Both the position numbers and the translations under genes were made by a program. The notes under the pieces were generated by a model that did no database searches, was not told where the DNA came from, and saw only the letters and a program-made list of their open reading frames with translations. DNA of 64,000 bases from Pseudarthrobacter psychrotolerans (GTDB taxonomy: Bacteria; Actinomycetota; Actinomycetes; Actinomycetales; Micrococcaceae): contig NZ_CP047898.1 in the NCBI RefSeq assembly GCF_009911795.1, positions 2,480,001 through 2,544,000 on the forward strand, read 5' to 3'. Below are positions 34,001-41,373 of this stretch, piece after piece (position 1 is the first letter of the stretch; each line of letters starts with the position of its first letter).

Positions 34001-34490
34001 GCTGTCCGAGGGGCGGACAGACGCCGTGCTTGATCTGCTCACGAACTCCGACCAGCCCGGCTGGGCGCGGCTCCTGGAGTCCGGCGCCAGCTTCACCTGG
34101 GAAGCCTGGGACCTGGTGGAAGGCACGGACTACAGCCAGTCCCACGCCTGGTCCGCCTCCGTGGTGAAGGAAATCCTGGAGTTCCTGCTCGGCGTCCGGG
34201 TAAGCGTCCCCGGCGGCAGCGAAGTGGTCATCGAACCGCCGGTGTGCAGCCTCGAACATGCCAAGGGAAGCGTCCCGCTGCCCAACGGCGCCGTCGAAGT
34301 CGCTTGGCGGCGGACTGCCGCTGGAATGCAGCTGGAGTGCATGGTTCCCGCGGGGGTCACCGCCACTGTCCGGCTCCCCGCCGGAGGTTACCGGATCCAG
34401 GGGCCGACGGCGGAGCCCGCCGTCGTGCGTTCGCGTGACTTCAGGATCCACGCAGGAACCTGGACCTTTACGCCGTCCGACGCATCCTGA
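31098..34490 (+). CDS. Alpha-L-rhamnosidase (GH78)
   Basis: 1130 residues, no signal peptide, so cytoplasmic. Beta-sandwich N-terminal domains come first (PVFGWILGLPED, YSWRVRVSDAGG). A rhamnosidase concanavalin-like domain follows (TLVADFGRVIPARPEVDF, GRTVMIRAGYLLD). The (alpha/alpha)6 barrel starts near LLRDSALYGVQEQFVDTPTREKGQFLADAV, where acidic residues replace the common DCPQRDERLGW motif. The C-terminal lid is VSVPGGSEVVIEPPV. An internal insertion near residues 300-460 is rich in glutamine and proline. It removes terminal rhamnose from imported oligosaccharides, feeding the rhamnose operon. ATG 31098 overlaps the preceding stop. Confidence 0.9.
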   Translation: MGNSPAQEATPTLTRQGQLQASGLLTDGLSPCLTASLRPVFGWILGLPEDADPAAARQTGFEIAVEDSAGAEVWCSGPVPSSSQSGIPYGGPELAEDADYSWRVRVSDAGGHPGPWSEPQQFSTGLSDTGWGAAWIHLAPGGRAPLEIMDGALRVAGSPFLPIPCPPVRRFFLEARLRPVMGWAGLLLRSSGPGTGLLLDLNTAGNVVLRRAPEWDIPAPATPATDVLASAQLERRAVASQERLPGKDLVPGTWQDLTVSDDGTTITVTLDGVELLTVNEPLPAGFEGRLALHQGPRSQAEYASLRITDGAHADSASAGDTIPGDAIADDAVLLDHRFSEGPEEARAFLGHWARTTAHRQPDEWSLFRSTILVTGTVARARLFVAASHHAQAALDGNACLSTTSFGYPGEGYYDAADVTALLAAHSPGERKQSGQQVQPALPGQQTQQPPVPVPLTALLHWYGPGQGRAAGVPGLLVRLSVDYTDGRREIFGSGPDWTAAEAPYRQAGYRNDEGDPVEHLDGQAAAALDAGQDMPPALSYGPHPVPEFPALHPRRTSLSETFVAPEAFLTAADGTLVADFGRVIPARPEVDFRTGVAGRTVMIRAGYLLDADGRVDRSKTASQNTDMSFPYTQAEGPQQFRATVHLGFRYLELPGVEAQDLSRVGAVVIHGRHPDEGSFSSSNPTLDAVFRLLRDSALYGVQEQFVDTPTREKGQFLADAVNISYATMALFGEHAYTAQALREFGWSAGRYWTAGEDLGRYNAVYPNGDGKRDIPDFSLMMPEWAEEFHLRTGDLALVAELLPHLRNTADYALRYLATEGPTAGLVTELGGGSGPYLHGIVDWPAPGRFGYDMECAAKTTVNAQAYSALMSTARLCSLAGQEDAAGRYAGQAGALAETIRTRLRVDGVMVDGLHADGTPSTHESQHATSFPLSLGITDPAHAAADAERIAGQGMRQGPMTVHRLVRALLSEGRTDAVLDLLTNSDQPGWARLLESGASFTWEAWDLVEGTDYSQSHAWSASVVKEILEFLLGVRVSVPGGSEVVIEPPVCSLEHAKGSVPLPNGAVEVAWRRTAAGMQLECMVPAGVTATVRLPAGGYRIQGPTAEPAVVRSRDFRIHAGTWTFTPSDAS

Positions 34491-34550
34491 CAGCACCACG
34501 CCATCCCCCAAGTACGTATCCACTCAGTTGGGGTGGGGGCAGCAACGGAA

Positions 34551-34583
34551 ACGACGCCGGATGCAGTTCGCATCCGGCGTCGT
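34551..34583. terminator. Perfect 14-bp hairpin between convergent genes
   Basis: ACGACGCCGGATGC pairs exactly with GCATCCGGCGTCGT around AGTTC. It lies between the rhamnosidase stop and the stop of the binding-protein gene on the other strand, and probably ends both transcripts. A second, shorter CCCCAA/TTGGGG repeat stands at about 34507-34532. Confidence 0.75.
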
Positions 34584-34607
34584 CCGTTTCTGGAGTGTCC
34601 CGCCCGT

Positions 34608-35897
34608 TTAGCTGAGGGAGCTCTTGATTTCCTCGATCGACTTCTTCGCCGCGTCCTGCGGGGAAATCCTGCTGAAGTGCACCTCGGTGGCGTACCGGGT
34701 CAGGACTTCGGAGACCCCGCTGGATCCGGCGGGAGGCACGGCAGGGGCCTCGCCCACTTCATCGGCAATGTCATCGATGAATTTTGCCGTCAGCGCGTCG
34801 GTGGGCGTCAGCTTCGGGGCCACGGCGTTGCGTACGTCCGAGTTGCCCGGGATGCCGCGGTCCGCCAGCCCGATCTCGCCGGCTTCGACGCTGTTGGCCA
34901 GGAAGTCGATGAACTTCTGGGTCTCTGCGGGATGCTTGGTCCGGGAACTGGCGGACCAGAACTGCGAAGCCTTGTAGAACTGCTGGGCTTTCATGGCGTC
35001 GCCCTCCACACTCGGCGGACGGTGGATTTCCAGTGCCTGCCCTGAGGCTGTGCTCAGTGCGGCCAGCTGGTTGGACCACACCCACCCCATGGCGAAACGG
35101 TTCGTTGCCAGGCCCTGCTGGTCCAGCGGGGCACTGATCTCTTCGGTCAGGACGGACGCACGCGGAACGGCTTTGGCATCCCGCAGACCGGCCTGCATCT
35201 CGAAGTATTCGGTGGCATCGGCCTCGTCAAAGCCCAGGCCGCCGTCGTTGGTGAACAGGGACTTCCCGTGCTGGCGCATCCAGAGGTTGAAGGAGGCATC
35301 ACCGACGACGCCGCCGGAACCGTAGACACCTTCCTTGCTCTTGCTGGTGATGGCCGCCGCGGTCTCCCTGTAGTCATCCCAGGTCCAGCTCGAATCATCA
35401 GGCAGCGAAACTCCGCTGGCGGACAACAGCGCGGGATTGGCCAGGACCACCAGGGCGTTCATCCCTGCCGTGACAGCGAACTGCCCGCCGTCGGTCTTGC
35501 CGGCATCCGCGGCGGCCTTATCGAACTTGGACAGATCCACGTCCTTGAGTTCCAGCAGGGCCCCGCGTTCTGCGTATTCGCCAAGATACTGGGCATCCAT
35601 TTGGATGATGTCCGGGGCATCCTGCGAGGCGACCTGGGTGGCCAGCTTGTCCCAGTAGCCCGACCAGTCGCCGTATTCCCCCTTGATCTTGATCTTGGGG
35701 TTTTCCGCTTCGAAGGCAGCGATCAGCTTCTCAGTCATCTTGTGCCGCACATCGGATCCCCACCAGCTGAAACGCAGGGTGACCGTTCCGTCGGAGGCGG
35801 CCGGCGTGCTGGCACCGCACCCTGTGAGGGCCAGGGCCAGCACAGCCATGGCAGCCGCAGCTTTGGGAATTCTGGATTTTCGGGCGCGTGAAAGCAT
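34608..35897 (-). CDS. Extracellular solute-binding lipoprotein, orphan
   Basis: 429 residues with signal peptide and lipobox LTGC (lipid cysteine C27). It belongs to the family 1 sugar-binding proteins (VTLRFSWWGSDVRHKMTEKLIAAFEAENPKIKIKGEYGDWSGYWDKLATQ). The closest relative in the window is the binding protein at 39918-41200, with the same WWG, GYWxKxAT and DxxxQ/W-D-x-x-Y blocks. No permease adjoins it on its strand, so it probably uses the permease pair at 37990-39872. A LacI/CcpA-like site lies 36 nt upstream of its start. Confidence 0.9.
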   Translation of the reverse strand: MLSRARKSRIPKAAAAMAVLALALTGCGASTPAASDGTVTLRFSWWGSDVRHKMTEKLIAAFEAENPKIKIKGEYGDWSGYWDKLATQVASQDAPDIIQMDAQYLGEYAERGALLELKDVDLSKFDKAAADAGKTDGGQFAVTAGMNALVVLANPALLSASGVSLPDDSSWTWDDYRETAAAITSKSKEGVYGSGGVVGDASFNLWMRQHGKSLFTNDGGLGFDEADATEYFEMQAGLRDAKAVPRASVLTEEISAPLDQQGLATNRFAMGWVWSNQLAALSTASGQALEIHRPPSVEGDAMKAQQFYKASQFWSASSRTKHPAETQKFIDFLANSVEAGEIGLADRGIPGNSDVRNAVAPKLTPTDALTAKFIDDIADEVGEAPAVPPAGSSGVSEVLTRYATEVHFSRISPQDAAKKSIEEIKSSLS

Positions 35898-35932
35898 TCG
35901 TTGTCCTTTGATCTGGCAGTCGGTAGCGTCTC

Positions 35933-35963
35933 AGAAACCGCTTTCTCACAGAGTAGATGTGAG
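35933..35963. promoter_or_regulatory. LacI-type near-palindrome and inverted repeat before the orphan binding protein
   Basis: AGAAACCGCTTTCT (35933-35946) has a central CG and matched arms except one pair. CTCACA-GAGTAGA-TGTGAG (35945-35963) overlaps its end. Both lie upstream of the start at 35897. Confidence 0.4.
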
Positions 35964-36003
35964 CCTCACCACGCGTCAAGAACTCCCACAAAGTTACTTT
36001 TCC

Positions 36004-37275
36004 TCACAAGGGCTGTGAGTTACGCACCCGCCGCGAATTCAGCCACAACAGAAGTCCGACGACGGCCGCGGACAGCATGGCCAGCGTACCGGTGACCACC
36101 AGGCCTGTCCGCACGCCGAATTCCTCCGTGAGCCAGCCTGCCAGCAGGCCACCCAAAGCATGCCCGCCCAGCAGCAACGGCAGGTATAGCGCCATCACCC
36201 TCCCTCGGACTTCGGGGCCCGCCTCCACCTGCACGGCCGTGGCGGCGCTGGTCAGGAACAGCAGGGTCATGAGGCCCACCACGGCAAGCATGACGGTGAA
36301 TGCCACCAGGTTTGGCATCAGCGCGGCAACCAGCTGCGAAAGCCCAAAGAGCCCGGCTGCGGCCACGATTCCCGTGCGGCCCATGCTCCTCAGCCGCGCG
36401 GCAAGCAGCGCACCGGCCAGGGCGCCGACGGCACCCACGGTGTTGAATACGCCGAACCCCGCTGCACCGTTATGCCACACCCGCTCAGCGAAGGCCGTCA
36501 GCACCACCGGACCGTTCATGCCAAAGGCCCCCAGCAGGCCGGCCAGGACAATGATCAGCAGCAGCGACGGCCGTTCCCGGACGTACCGGAAGCCGGCCAG
36601 CAGCTGTCCACGACCCCGGGATGCAGGGGCCGTGAGGTGCAGGAGTGCCGGCCGGACGGCGGCGATCAGGCCCAGCACCAGCACCGAAAGCAGGGCGTTC
36701 GCGGCGAAGGCGGCGGCGGATCCGGCGTGGGCGATCACCACCCCACCAAGGGCTGGTCCCACCATGGCGCCAAACTGGCCGATCGCGTTGTTGACGCCGA
36801 TGGCGGGCCTCAGCCCGGCGTCGCCCACCACTTCGTTGATAAAGACCTGGCGCGCCGGACCGTCGACGGCGGACGTCACTCCCAGCGCAATGCAGCTTCC
36901 GTACACCGCCCACACGGTGATATTTCCGCTGGCGTCCCACGCGGCCAGCCCCAGGGCCAGCAGTGCGATCACGGACTGGCACACCATCATGACGCTGCGC
37001 TTCGGAAACATGTCCACGAGCAGGCCGCTGAGCGGACCGATGACCAGCATCGGCAGGAACTGCAGCGCCACGGCGACCCCGACGGCGGCCGGGCTCCCCG
37101 TCAGTTGCAGCACCAGCCAGTCCTGGGCGAGCCTCTGCATCCACACGCCCATGCTTCCGGCGAAGGTCATGCCCATGTACAGGCGGTAGTTGTGCTGCGT
37201 CAGCGGCTGGTACCAGCGGACCCGGTTTTGGGAGGTGTGAAGGGATTCTGCGGACTGCTGGCTATCGGAAGACAC
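36004..37275 (-). CDS. MFS transporter (DHA3/EntS-like)
   Basis: 423 residues with about twelve hydrophobic segments. The opening YRLYMGMTFAGSMGVWMQRLAQDWLVLQLTGSPAAVGVAVALQFLP and the loop DMFPKRSVMM are typical of EntS/PF05977-type exporters. Substrate unknown; such pumps export siderophores or drugs, while some sit in sugar loci without a known task. The CTCACA-TGTGAG hairpin at its stop (36003-36019) could be part of the terminator. It stands between an orphan binding protein and the ABC importer, in the same direction. Confidence 0.85.
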   Translation of the reverse strand: MSSDSQQSAESLHTSQNRVRWYQPLTQHNYRLYMGMTFAGSMGVWMQRLAQDWLVLQLTGSPAAVGVAVALQFLPMLVIGPLSGLLVDMFPKRSVMMVCQSVIALLALGLAAWDASGNITVWAVYGSCIALGVTSAVDGPARQVFINEVVGDAGLRPAIGVNNAIGQFGAMVGPALGGVVIAHAGSAAAFAANALLSVLVLGLIAAVRPALLHLTAPASRGRGQLLAGFRYVRERPSLLLIIVLAGLLGAFGMNGPVVLTAFAERVWHNGAAGFGVFNTVGAVGALAGALLAARLRSMGRTGIVAAAGLFGLSQLVAALMPNLVAFTVMLAVVGLMTLLFLTSAATAVQVEAGPEVRGRVMALYLPLLLGGHALGGLLAGWLTEEFGVRTGLVVTGTLAMLSAAVVGLLLWLNSRRVRNSQPL

Positions 37276-37317
37276 GTCTGGCTCAACTCGGTAGTAAAGG
37301 TCAAATGCAGAGACTTG

Positions 37318-37977
37318 CTAGGCGCGGCCGGACCGCATCTTGACGGCCGCGGAGGCCAGGATCAGCATGCCGGGCACCACCACAAACAGGGCCACGAGCA
37401 TCCAGACGAACACCACGGACGCGAACAGCGCCGCGGCAAGCAGGAGCGAGCCTGTCCAGTCGCGCAGCGAGAGGGTTTTGGCGGCGCCAAGCGCCGCAGG
37501 CCAGGTCCTCGGCGCGGAGGATTCCCCGCTGTCGACGTCGGACCAGGCAGCGCCGGACCAGGCAACGTCGCGCCAGGCGGCGGCGGTTCGCAGGAGCAGG
37601 ACCGCTCCGGCGACGGCCAGAATGAGTGTGGCCGGCAGGACCACCGCGCTGCCGGGCAGCTGCCCCACTGTTGCGAGCAGCAGGTTGAGGGCAATCACGA
37701 CGGCGGCTCCCGCCGTCGTGATTCCCAGTTTCCAGCTGCCCGGGAGGGCAGAGCGGAACGTGCCCCAGAGGCCGCGCAGGGAATCGTCGCGTCCGGCGAG
37801 GTGCCGTTCCAGGTGGGCGATCCCGGCCGCGTACGCGGCGGGGATGGTGACCAGCGGGATGGACAGCACCAGCACCAGCAGCCCGGCCAGGAGGGTCTCG
37901 GAAAACAGGGCAAAGCGGTTGACCGGGATCGGTTCGTTGTGGCCGGATGCGGGTGTGGTGCTGTCCATGATGCTCAT
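37318..37977 (-). CDS. Hydrophobic membrane protein following the ABC permeases
   Basis: 219 residues from ATG 37977 (ATG 37968 is an alternative). Five or six hydrophobic segments are visible, beginning RFALFSETLLAGLLVLVLSIPLVTIPAAYAAGIAHLERHLAGRDDSL. The overall pattern, and its place 12 nt after a sugar permease, resemble YesL/DUF624-type accessory proteins, but I do not see the strict motif, so the assignment is tentative. No catalytic residues are recognisable. Confidence 0.6.
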   Translation of the reverse strand: MSIMDSTTPASGHNEPIPVNRFALFSETLLAGLLVLVLSIPLVTIPAAYAAGIAHLERHLAGRDDSLRGLWGTFRSALPGSWKLGITTAGAAVVIALNLLLATVGQLPGSAVVLPATLILAVAGAVLLLRTAAAWRDVAWSGAAWSDVDSGESSAPRTWPAALGAAKTLSLRDWTGSLLLAAALFASVVFVWMLVALFVVVPGMLILASAAVKMRSGRA

Positions 37978-37989
37978 TTTCTGTATCCG

Positions 37990-38907
37990 TCAGCCCTTGA
38001 GGCCCTGGGTGGAGACGCCTTCAACAATGTAGCGCTGGAACACCAGGAAGAAGATCAGCACCGGGAGCAGGGCCAGGACGGACATGGCGATCATGGCCCC
38101 GTAGTCCGAGCTTTGGGTCTGGTCCACGAACAGGCGCAGCGCCAGCGGCAGCGGGTACTTTTCGGGGGTGTTCAGGTACAGCAGCGGGCCCAGGAAATCG
38201 TTCCAGCTCCAGATGAAGGAGAAGATCGAGGTCGAGATGAGCGCCGGTTTCATCAGCGGCAGCATGATGGAGCAGAAGATTTGCACATGGCCTGCGCCGT
38301 CAATGCGGGCTGCCTCGTCCAGTTCTGCCGGGAGGTTGCGCATGAACTGCACCATCAGGAAGACGAAGAATGCATCCGCCGCCAGGAACTTGCCGATGAG
38401 GAGGGGAACGTATGTGTCCACCAGGCCCAGCTGCTGGAAGATGATGTACTGCGGGATGATCACCACATGGAACGGCAGCAGCAGGGTGGCGATCATCATG
38501 CCGAACAGCACGCTCCGGCCCGGGAACTTGATCCGGGCGAAGGCATAGGCCGAGACGCTGGCGGAGAGGATGGTGCCCACCACCGCGCCGATGGCCAGGA
38601 CCAGGGAGTTGGTGAAGAACTGCAGGGTGGACACCCCGCCGATCCCGTCAAACGCCGTGACGAAGTTATCGAAGCTGAAGTTGTTCGACCAGAGCGAGGT
38701 GTTGGCGCCGCCGATTTCAGCATTGGGCTTGAAGGCCGAGGCCACCATCCACAGTGCCGGGTAGAGCACCACACCGGTCAGGGCGAGCGCCACAAGGTGG
38801 AAAATCAGGCTTTTGATCCGCTTGGCCACCACGGACTCGGACTTCGGGTTGTAATCCTGAGCCTGGAGCATCGGGGCAGACTGCTTGGGGGTTGCCATAG
38901 TTGTCAT
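37990..38907 (-). CDS. Carbohydrate ABC transporter permease (MalG type)
   Basis: 305 residues, six hydrophobic segments, EAA loop LDEAARIDGAGHVQIFCSIMLPLMKPA. The C-terminus (VFQRYIVEGVSTQGLKG) is of the usual type. ATG 38907 overlaps the preceding permease stop by ATGA. Together with the upstream permease and the binding protein at 39918-41200 it forms an importer; no ATPase gene is present. Confidence 0.92.
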   Translation of the reverse strand: MTTMATPKQSAPMLQAQDYNPKSESVVAKRIKSLIFHLVALALTGVVLYPALWMVASAFKPNAEIGGANTSLWSNNFSFDNFVTAFDGIGGVSTLQFFTNSLVLAIGAVVGTILSASVSAYAFARIKFPGRSVLFGMMIATLLLPFHVVIIPQYIIFQQLGLVDTYVPLLIGKFLAADAFFVFLMVQFMRNLPAELDEAARIDGAGHVQIFCSIMLPLMKPALISTSIFSFIWSWNDFLGPLLYLNTPEKYPLPLALRLFVDQTQSSDYGAMIAMSVLALLPVLIFFLVFQRYIVEGVSTQGLKG

Positions 38908-39872
38908 TTCGAATCACCGCTGTAGTGGACCCAGGACTTGGACGTTTTGAAGAAGATCAGGGTAATGATGCCGACGACGATCACCAGGAGCCAGGCCATC
39001 GCCGAGGCGTAGCCCATCCGGAAGTCGCTGAAGCCCCGCAGGTAAAGGTAGAGGGTGTAGAAGAGTGTGGAGCCGGCCGGGCCGCCTTCACCGTTGGAGA
39101 TGATGTAGGCCGAGGCGAAGATCTGGAACGCGTGGATGGTTTCCATCAGCAGGTTGAAGAAGATCACCGGGGAAAGCATGGGCCAGGTGATGTTGACGAA
39201 CCTCCGCACCGGGCCGGCACCGTCCATCGACGCTGCCTCGTAGAGGTCTGCCGGGATCTGCTTGAGGCCGGCCAGGAAGATCACCATCGGGGCGCCGAAC
39301 TGCCAGACGGTCAGCAGGATCATCATGGGCATGGTCATGGACGGGTTACCCACCCAGCCGCCCAGGTCGATCCCGAAGAAGGACAGGCCCTGATCCACGG
39401 GGCCGGAATCACCGAACATCGCCTTCCACACGATCGCGATCGAGACCGACGCGCCGATCAGGGACGGGGCGTAGAACGCTGACCGGTAGAACCCCTGGCC
39501 GCGGCGTTTGCTGTTCAGCAGCATGGCGACCGCCAGCGCCGCCGCGAGCTTAATCGGGGTACCGAAGACCACGTAGCTGAGGGTCACGCCCACCGACTGC
39601 AGGAACCGTTCGTCCTGGAACAAAGTGGCGTAGTTATCCAGCCCGATCCACTTGGGAGGCTCGAAAAGGTTGTAGTTGGTGAAGGAGAGGTACAGCGAGG
39701 AAATCATCGGGCCCACCGTCAGGGCGATGAATCCCAGCAGCCAGGGCAACAGAAAGGTGTAGCCGGCGCGGGCATCCGCACTACTCCGCTTTGATTTGAG
39801 CTGCCGCGGCTTACGCTGCTGCTTGGGAGCAGACGACGACGGCCGACGGTTCAGGGTTGGGCTTTGGGTCAC
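38904..39872 (-). CDS. Carbohydrate ABC transporter permease (MalF type)
   Basis: 322 residues from GTG 39872. A basic N-terminal tail (SSAPKQQRKPRQLKSKRSS) is followed by six hydrophobic segments and the EAA loop LYEAASMDGAGPVRRFVNITWPMLSPV. It lies 45 nt after the binding protein gene. The neighbouring beta-galactosidase suggests a galactoside or galactan fragment as substrate. Confidence 0.9.
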   Translation of the reverse strand: MTQSPTLNRRPSSSAPKQQRKPRQLKSKRSSADARAGYTFLLPWLLGFIALTVGPMISSLYLSFTNYNLFEPPKWIGLDNYATLFQDERFLQSVGVTLSYVVFGTPIKLAAALAVAMLLNSKRRGQGFYRSAFYAPSLIGASVSIAIVWKAMFGDSGPVDQGLSFFGIDLGGWVGNPSMTMPMMILLTVWQFGAPMVIFLAGLKQIPADLYEAASMDGAGPVRRFVNITWPMLSPVIFFNLLMETIHAFQIFASAYIISNGEGGPAGSTLFYTLYLYLRGFSDFRMGYASAMAWLLVIVVGIITLIFFKTSKSWVHYSGDSK

Positions 39873-39917
39873 GAGATTATTCCGTCAGTTGTGAACGTCG
39901 GGCAGACAATACGCTGC

Positions 39918-41200
39918 TCAGGCGTTCTGCTTGATGAGGTCTTCGGCTTCCTTGAACCACGCGTCAGCCGCGCCGTCAATGGTGAGCTTGCCATAGTTCA
40001 GGTCAGAGCTGATGCGCTTGAAGGAGGCTTCCAGCGTGCCGAAACCGACGATGGGCGGTTCCGGAGCGTCCTTGAGGTACTTCTCAATGGACTTCTCGTA
40101 ATCAACAACCAGCTTGTCCGTGCCTTCAAACGTGGTGCCGTCGCGCTGGGTCTTGGAGGCCGGAACGCCGCGGGAGGTCTTGAAGATCTGGCCTACCTCG
40201 GGGTCGTTGACCATAAAGTCGATGAACCGGGCGGCGGCATCCTTGTATTTGGTCTTGGCGCTGGCCACCATCAGCATGGACGGCTTGAGGAACAGGCCCA
40301 GGTTGTCCTTGTCATCGGAGGGAACCGGCACGAGCTTGAGTTCCTTGGCGCCGCTGTCCCCAAGGTAGGCGGCCATGAAGTTGTCCCAGGTAACCTCGGT
40401 GGCTGAGACGTTTGAGCCAAACGGCGACTTCGGGGCGAGCTGGGTGACGCGCTCTTCGGCAACGATGGCAGGGGTGCCGCGGAGAGCCGCTGTCTGGTTC
40501 CACCACTTCTTGAGGTCGTCCTTGCTGAAGCCGAGCTTGCCGTCCTCGGTGAAGGCTTTGGTGTTGTTCTGGCGCAGCCAGATGTTGAACATCCACCAGA
40601 CGCCGGTGTAGTCGGTGCCACCGAAGAGAGCGCCGTTGCCCTTGGCTCCGACCTGGGCCAGGAAATCATTGTATTCCCTGTAGGTCCAGGTACCGTCCGG
40701 CTCTGCGATTCCAAGTGAGGCGAGCTTCGCGGGTCATAGTAAACGGCGAAGGCATTGGTGCTGGTGGGGATGCCGTAGGTCTTGCCCCGGATCTGGCCGG
40801 AGGGCAGGAGGGACTTGTCGAAGGCGTCCGTGTTGATCTTCACCGTGCCCAGGTCCAGGAGCTGGTTACGCTGGCCGTAATCCCGCATGTAGGACAGGTC
40901 CCACTGCATCACGTCGGGGAGGCCGCCGCCGGCAGCTTCCGTGGCCCGCTTCTGCCAGTAGCCGGCGAAGTCCGTGAAGTTGCCGTTGACCTTGATGTCC
41001 TTGTTCTTCGCTTCGAACAGCGCGATCGCCTTGCGGGTCCGCTCTGCGCGGTCATCGTTGCCCCACCAGGTGTAGTTGATGGTGACGGGATTCTCCGCCG
41101 AACCCGTCTGGCTGGGGGCCGGTGAGCCGCAGGCGGCCAGTGCTGCCGCAGATGCGGTACCGATGGCTACGGTGGTGAGGAAATTCCTTCGGTTGATCAT
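39918..41200 (-). CDS. Extracellular solute-binding lipoprotein, frameshifted
   Basis: From ATG 41200 (AAGGAGG upstream) the frame runs through a lipobox LAAC (C23) to AFAVYYDP near 40731 and leaves frame. The adjacent frame continues with AKLASLGIAEPDGTW and, from about 40592, with MFNIWLRQNNTKAFTEDGKLGFSKDDLKKWW to LIKQNA. The 1283-nt span is one short of a multiple of three; one C is missing at TTCGC|GGG (40728-40733). Repaired length is about 427 residues. It is a paralogue of the orphan binding protein at 34608-35897 and heads the two permease genes. Confidence 0.88.
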
Positions 41201-41274
41201 AAGAGCCTCCTTGCTCGGGTTGTGCAGGCCCCGCTTGTTTACAACGTGAGTTGTGAGCTGGCTTACACCCTTTC

Positions 41275-41331
41275 TGAAACGATACAATACCGGCATTCCG
41301 AGGTTTGGGCAAGCGTTTTCCCAAACCTCGG
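41275..41331. promoter_or_regulatory. Operator cluster between the importer and the GH42 gene
   Basis: TGAAACGATACA (41275-41286) matches the rhamnose-type site in reverse (TGTATCGTTTCA). CCGAGGTTTGGG and CCCAAACCTCGG (41298-41309, 41320-41331) are a perfect 12-bp inverted repeat, whose centre holds GGCAAGCGTTTTCC (41308-41321). The region controls two divergent genes and may be read by two LacI proteins. Confidence 0.6.
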
Positions 41332-41373
41332 GATTCAGGTACGTTTAGTCCATCCCGTAGACGAAGGAGTCCC

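Noticed and set aside
36004..37275. MFS protein as a rhamnose or galactoside importer
   Set aside because: The family resembles EntS-type exporters; only position would support sugar import.
36472..38925. 817-codon plus-strand ORF, the longest in that area
   Set aside because: It lies opposite the MFS, membrane protein and permease genes, is rich in H/Q/R/G and has no recognisable motif.
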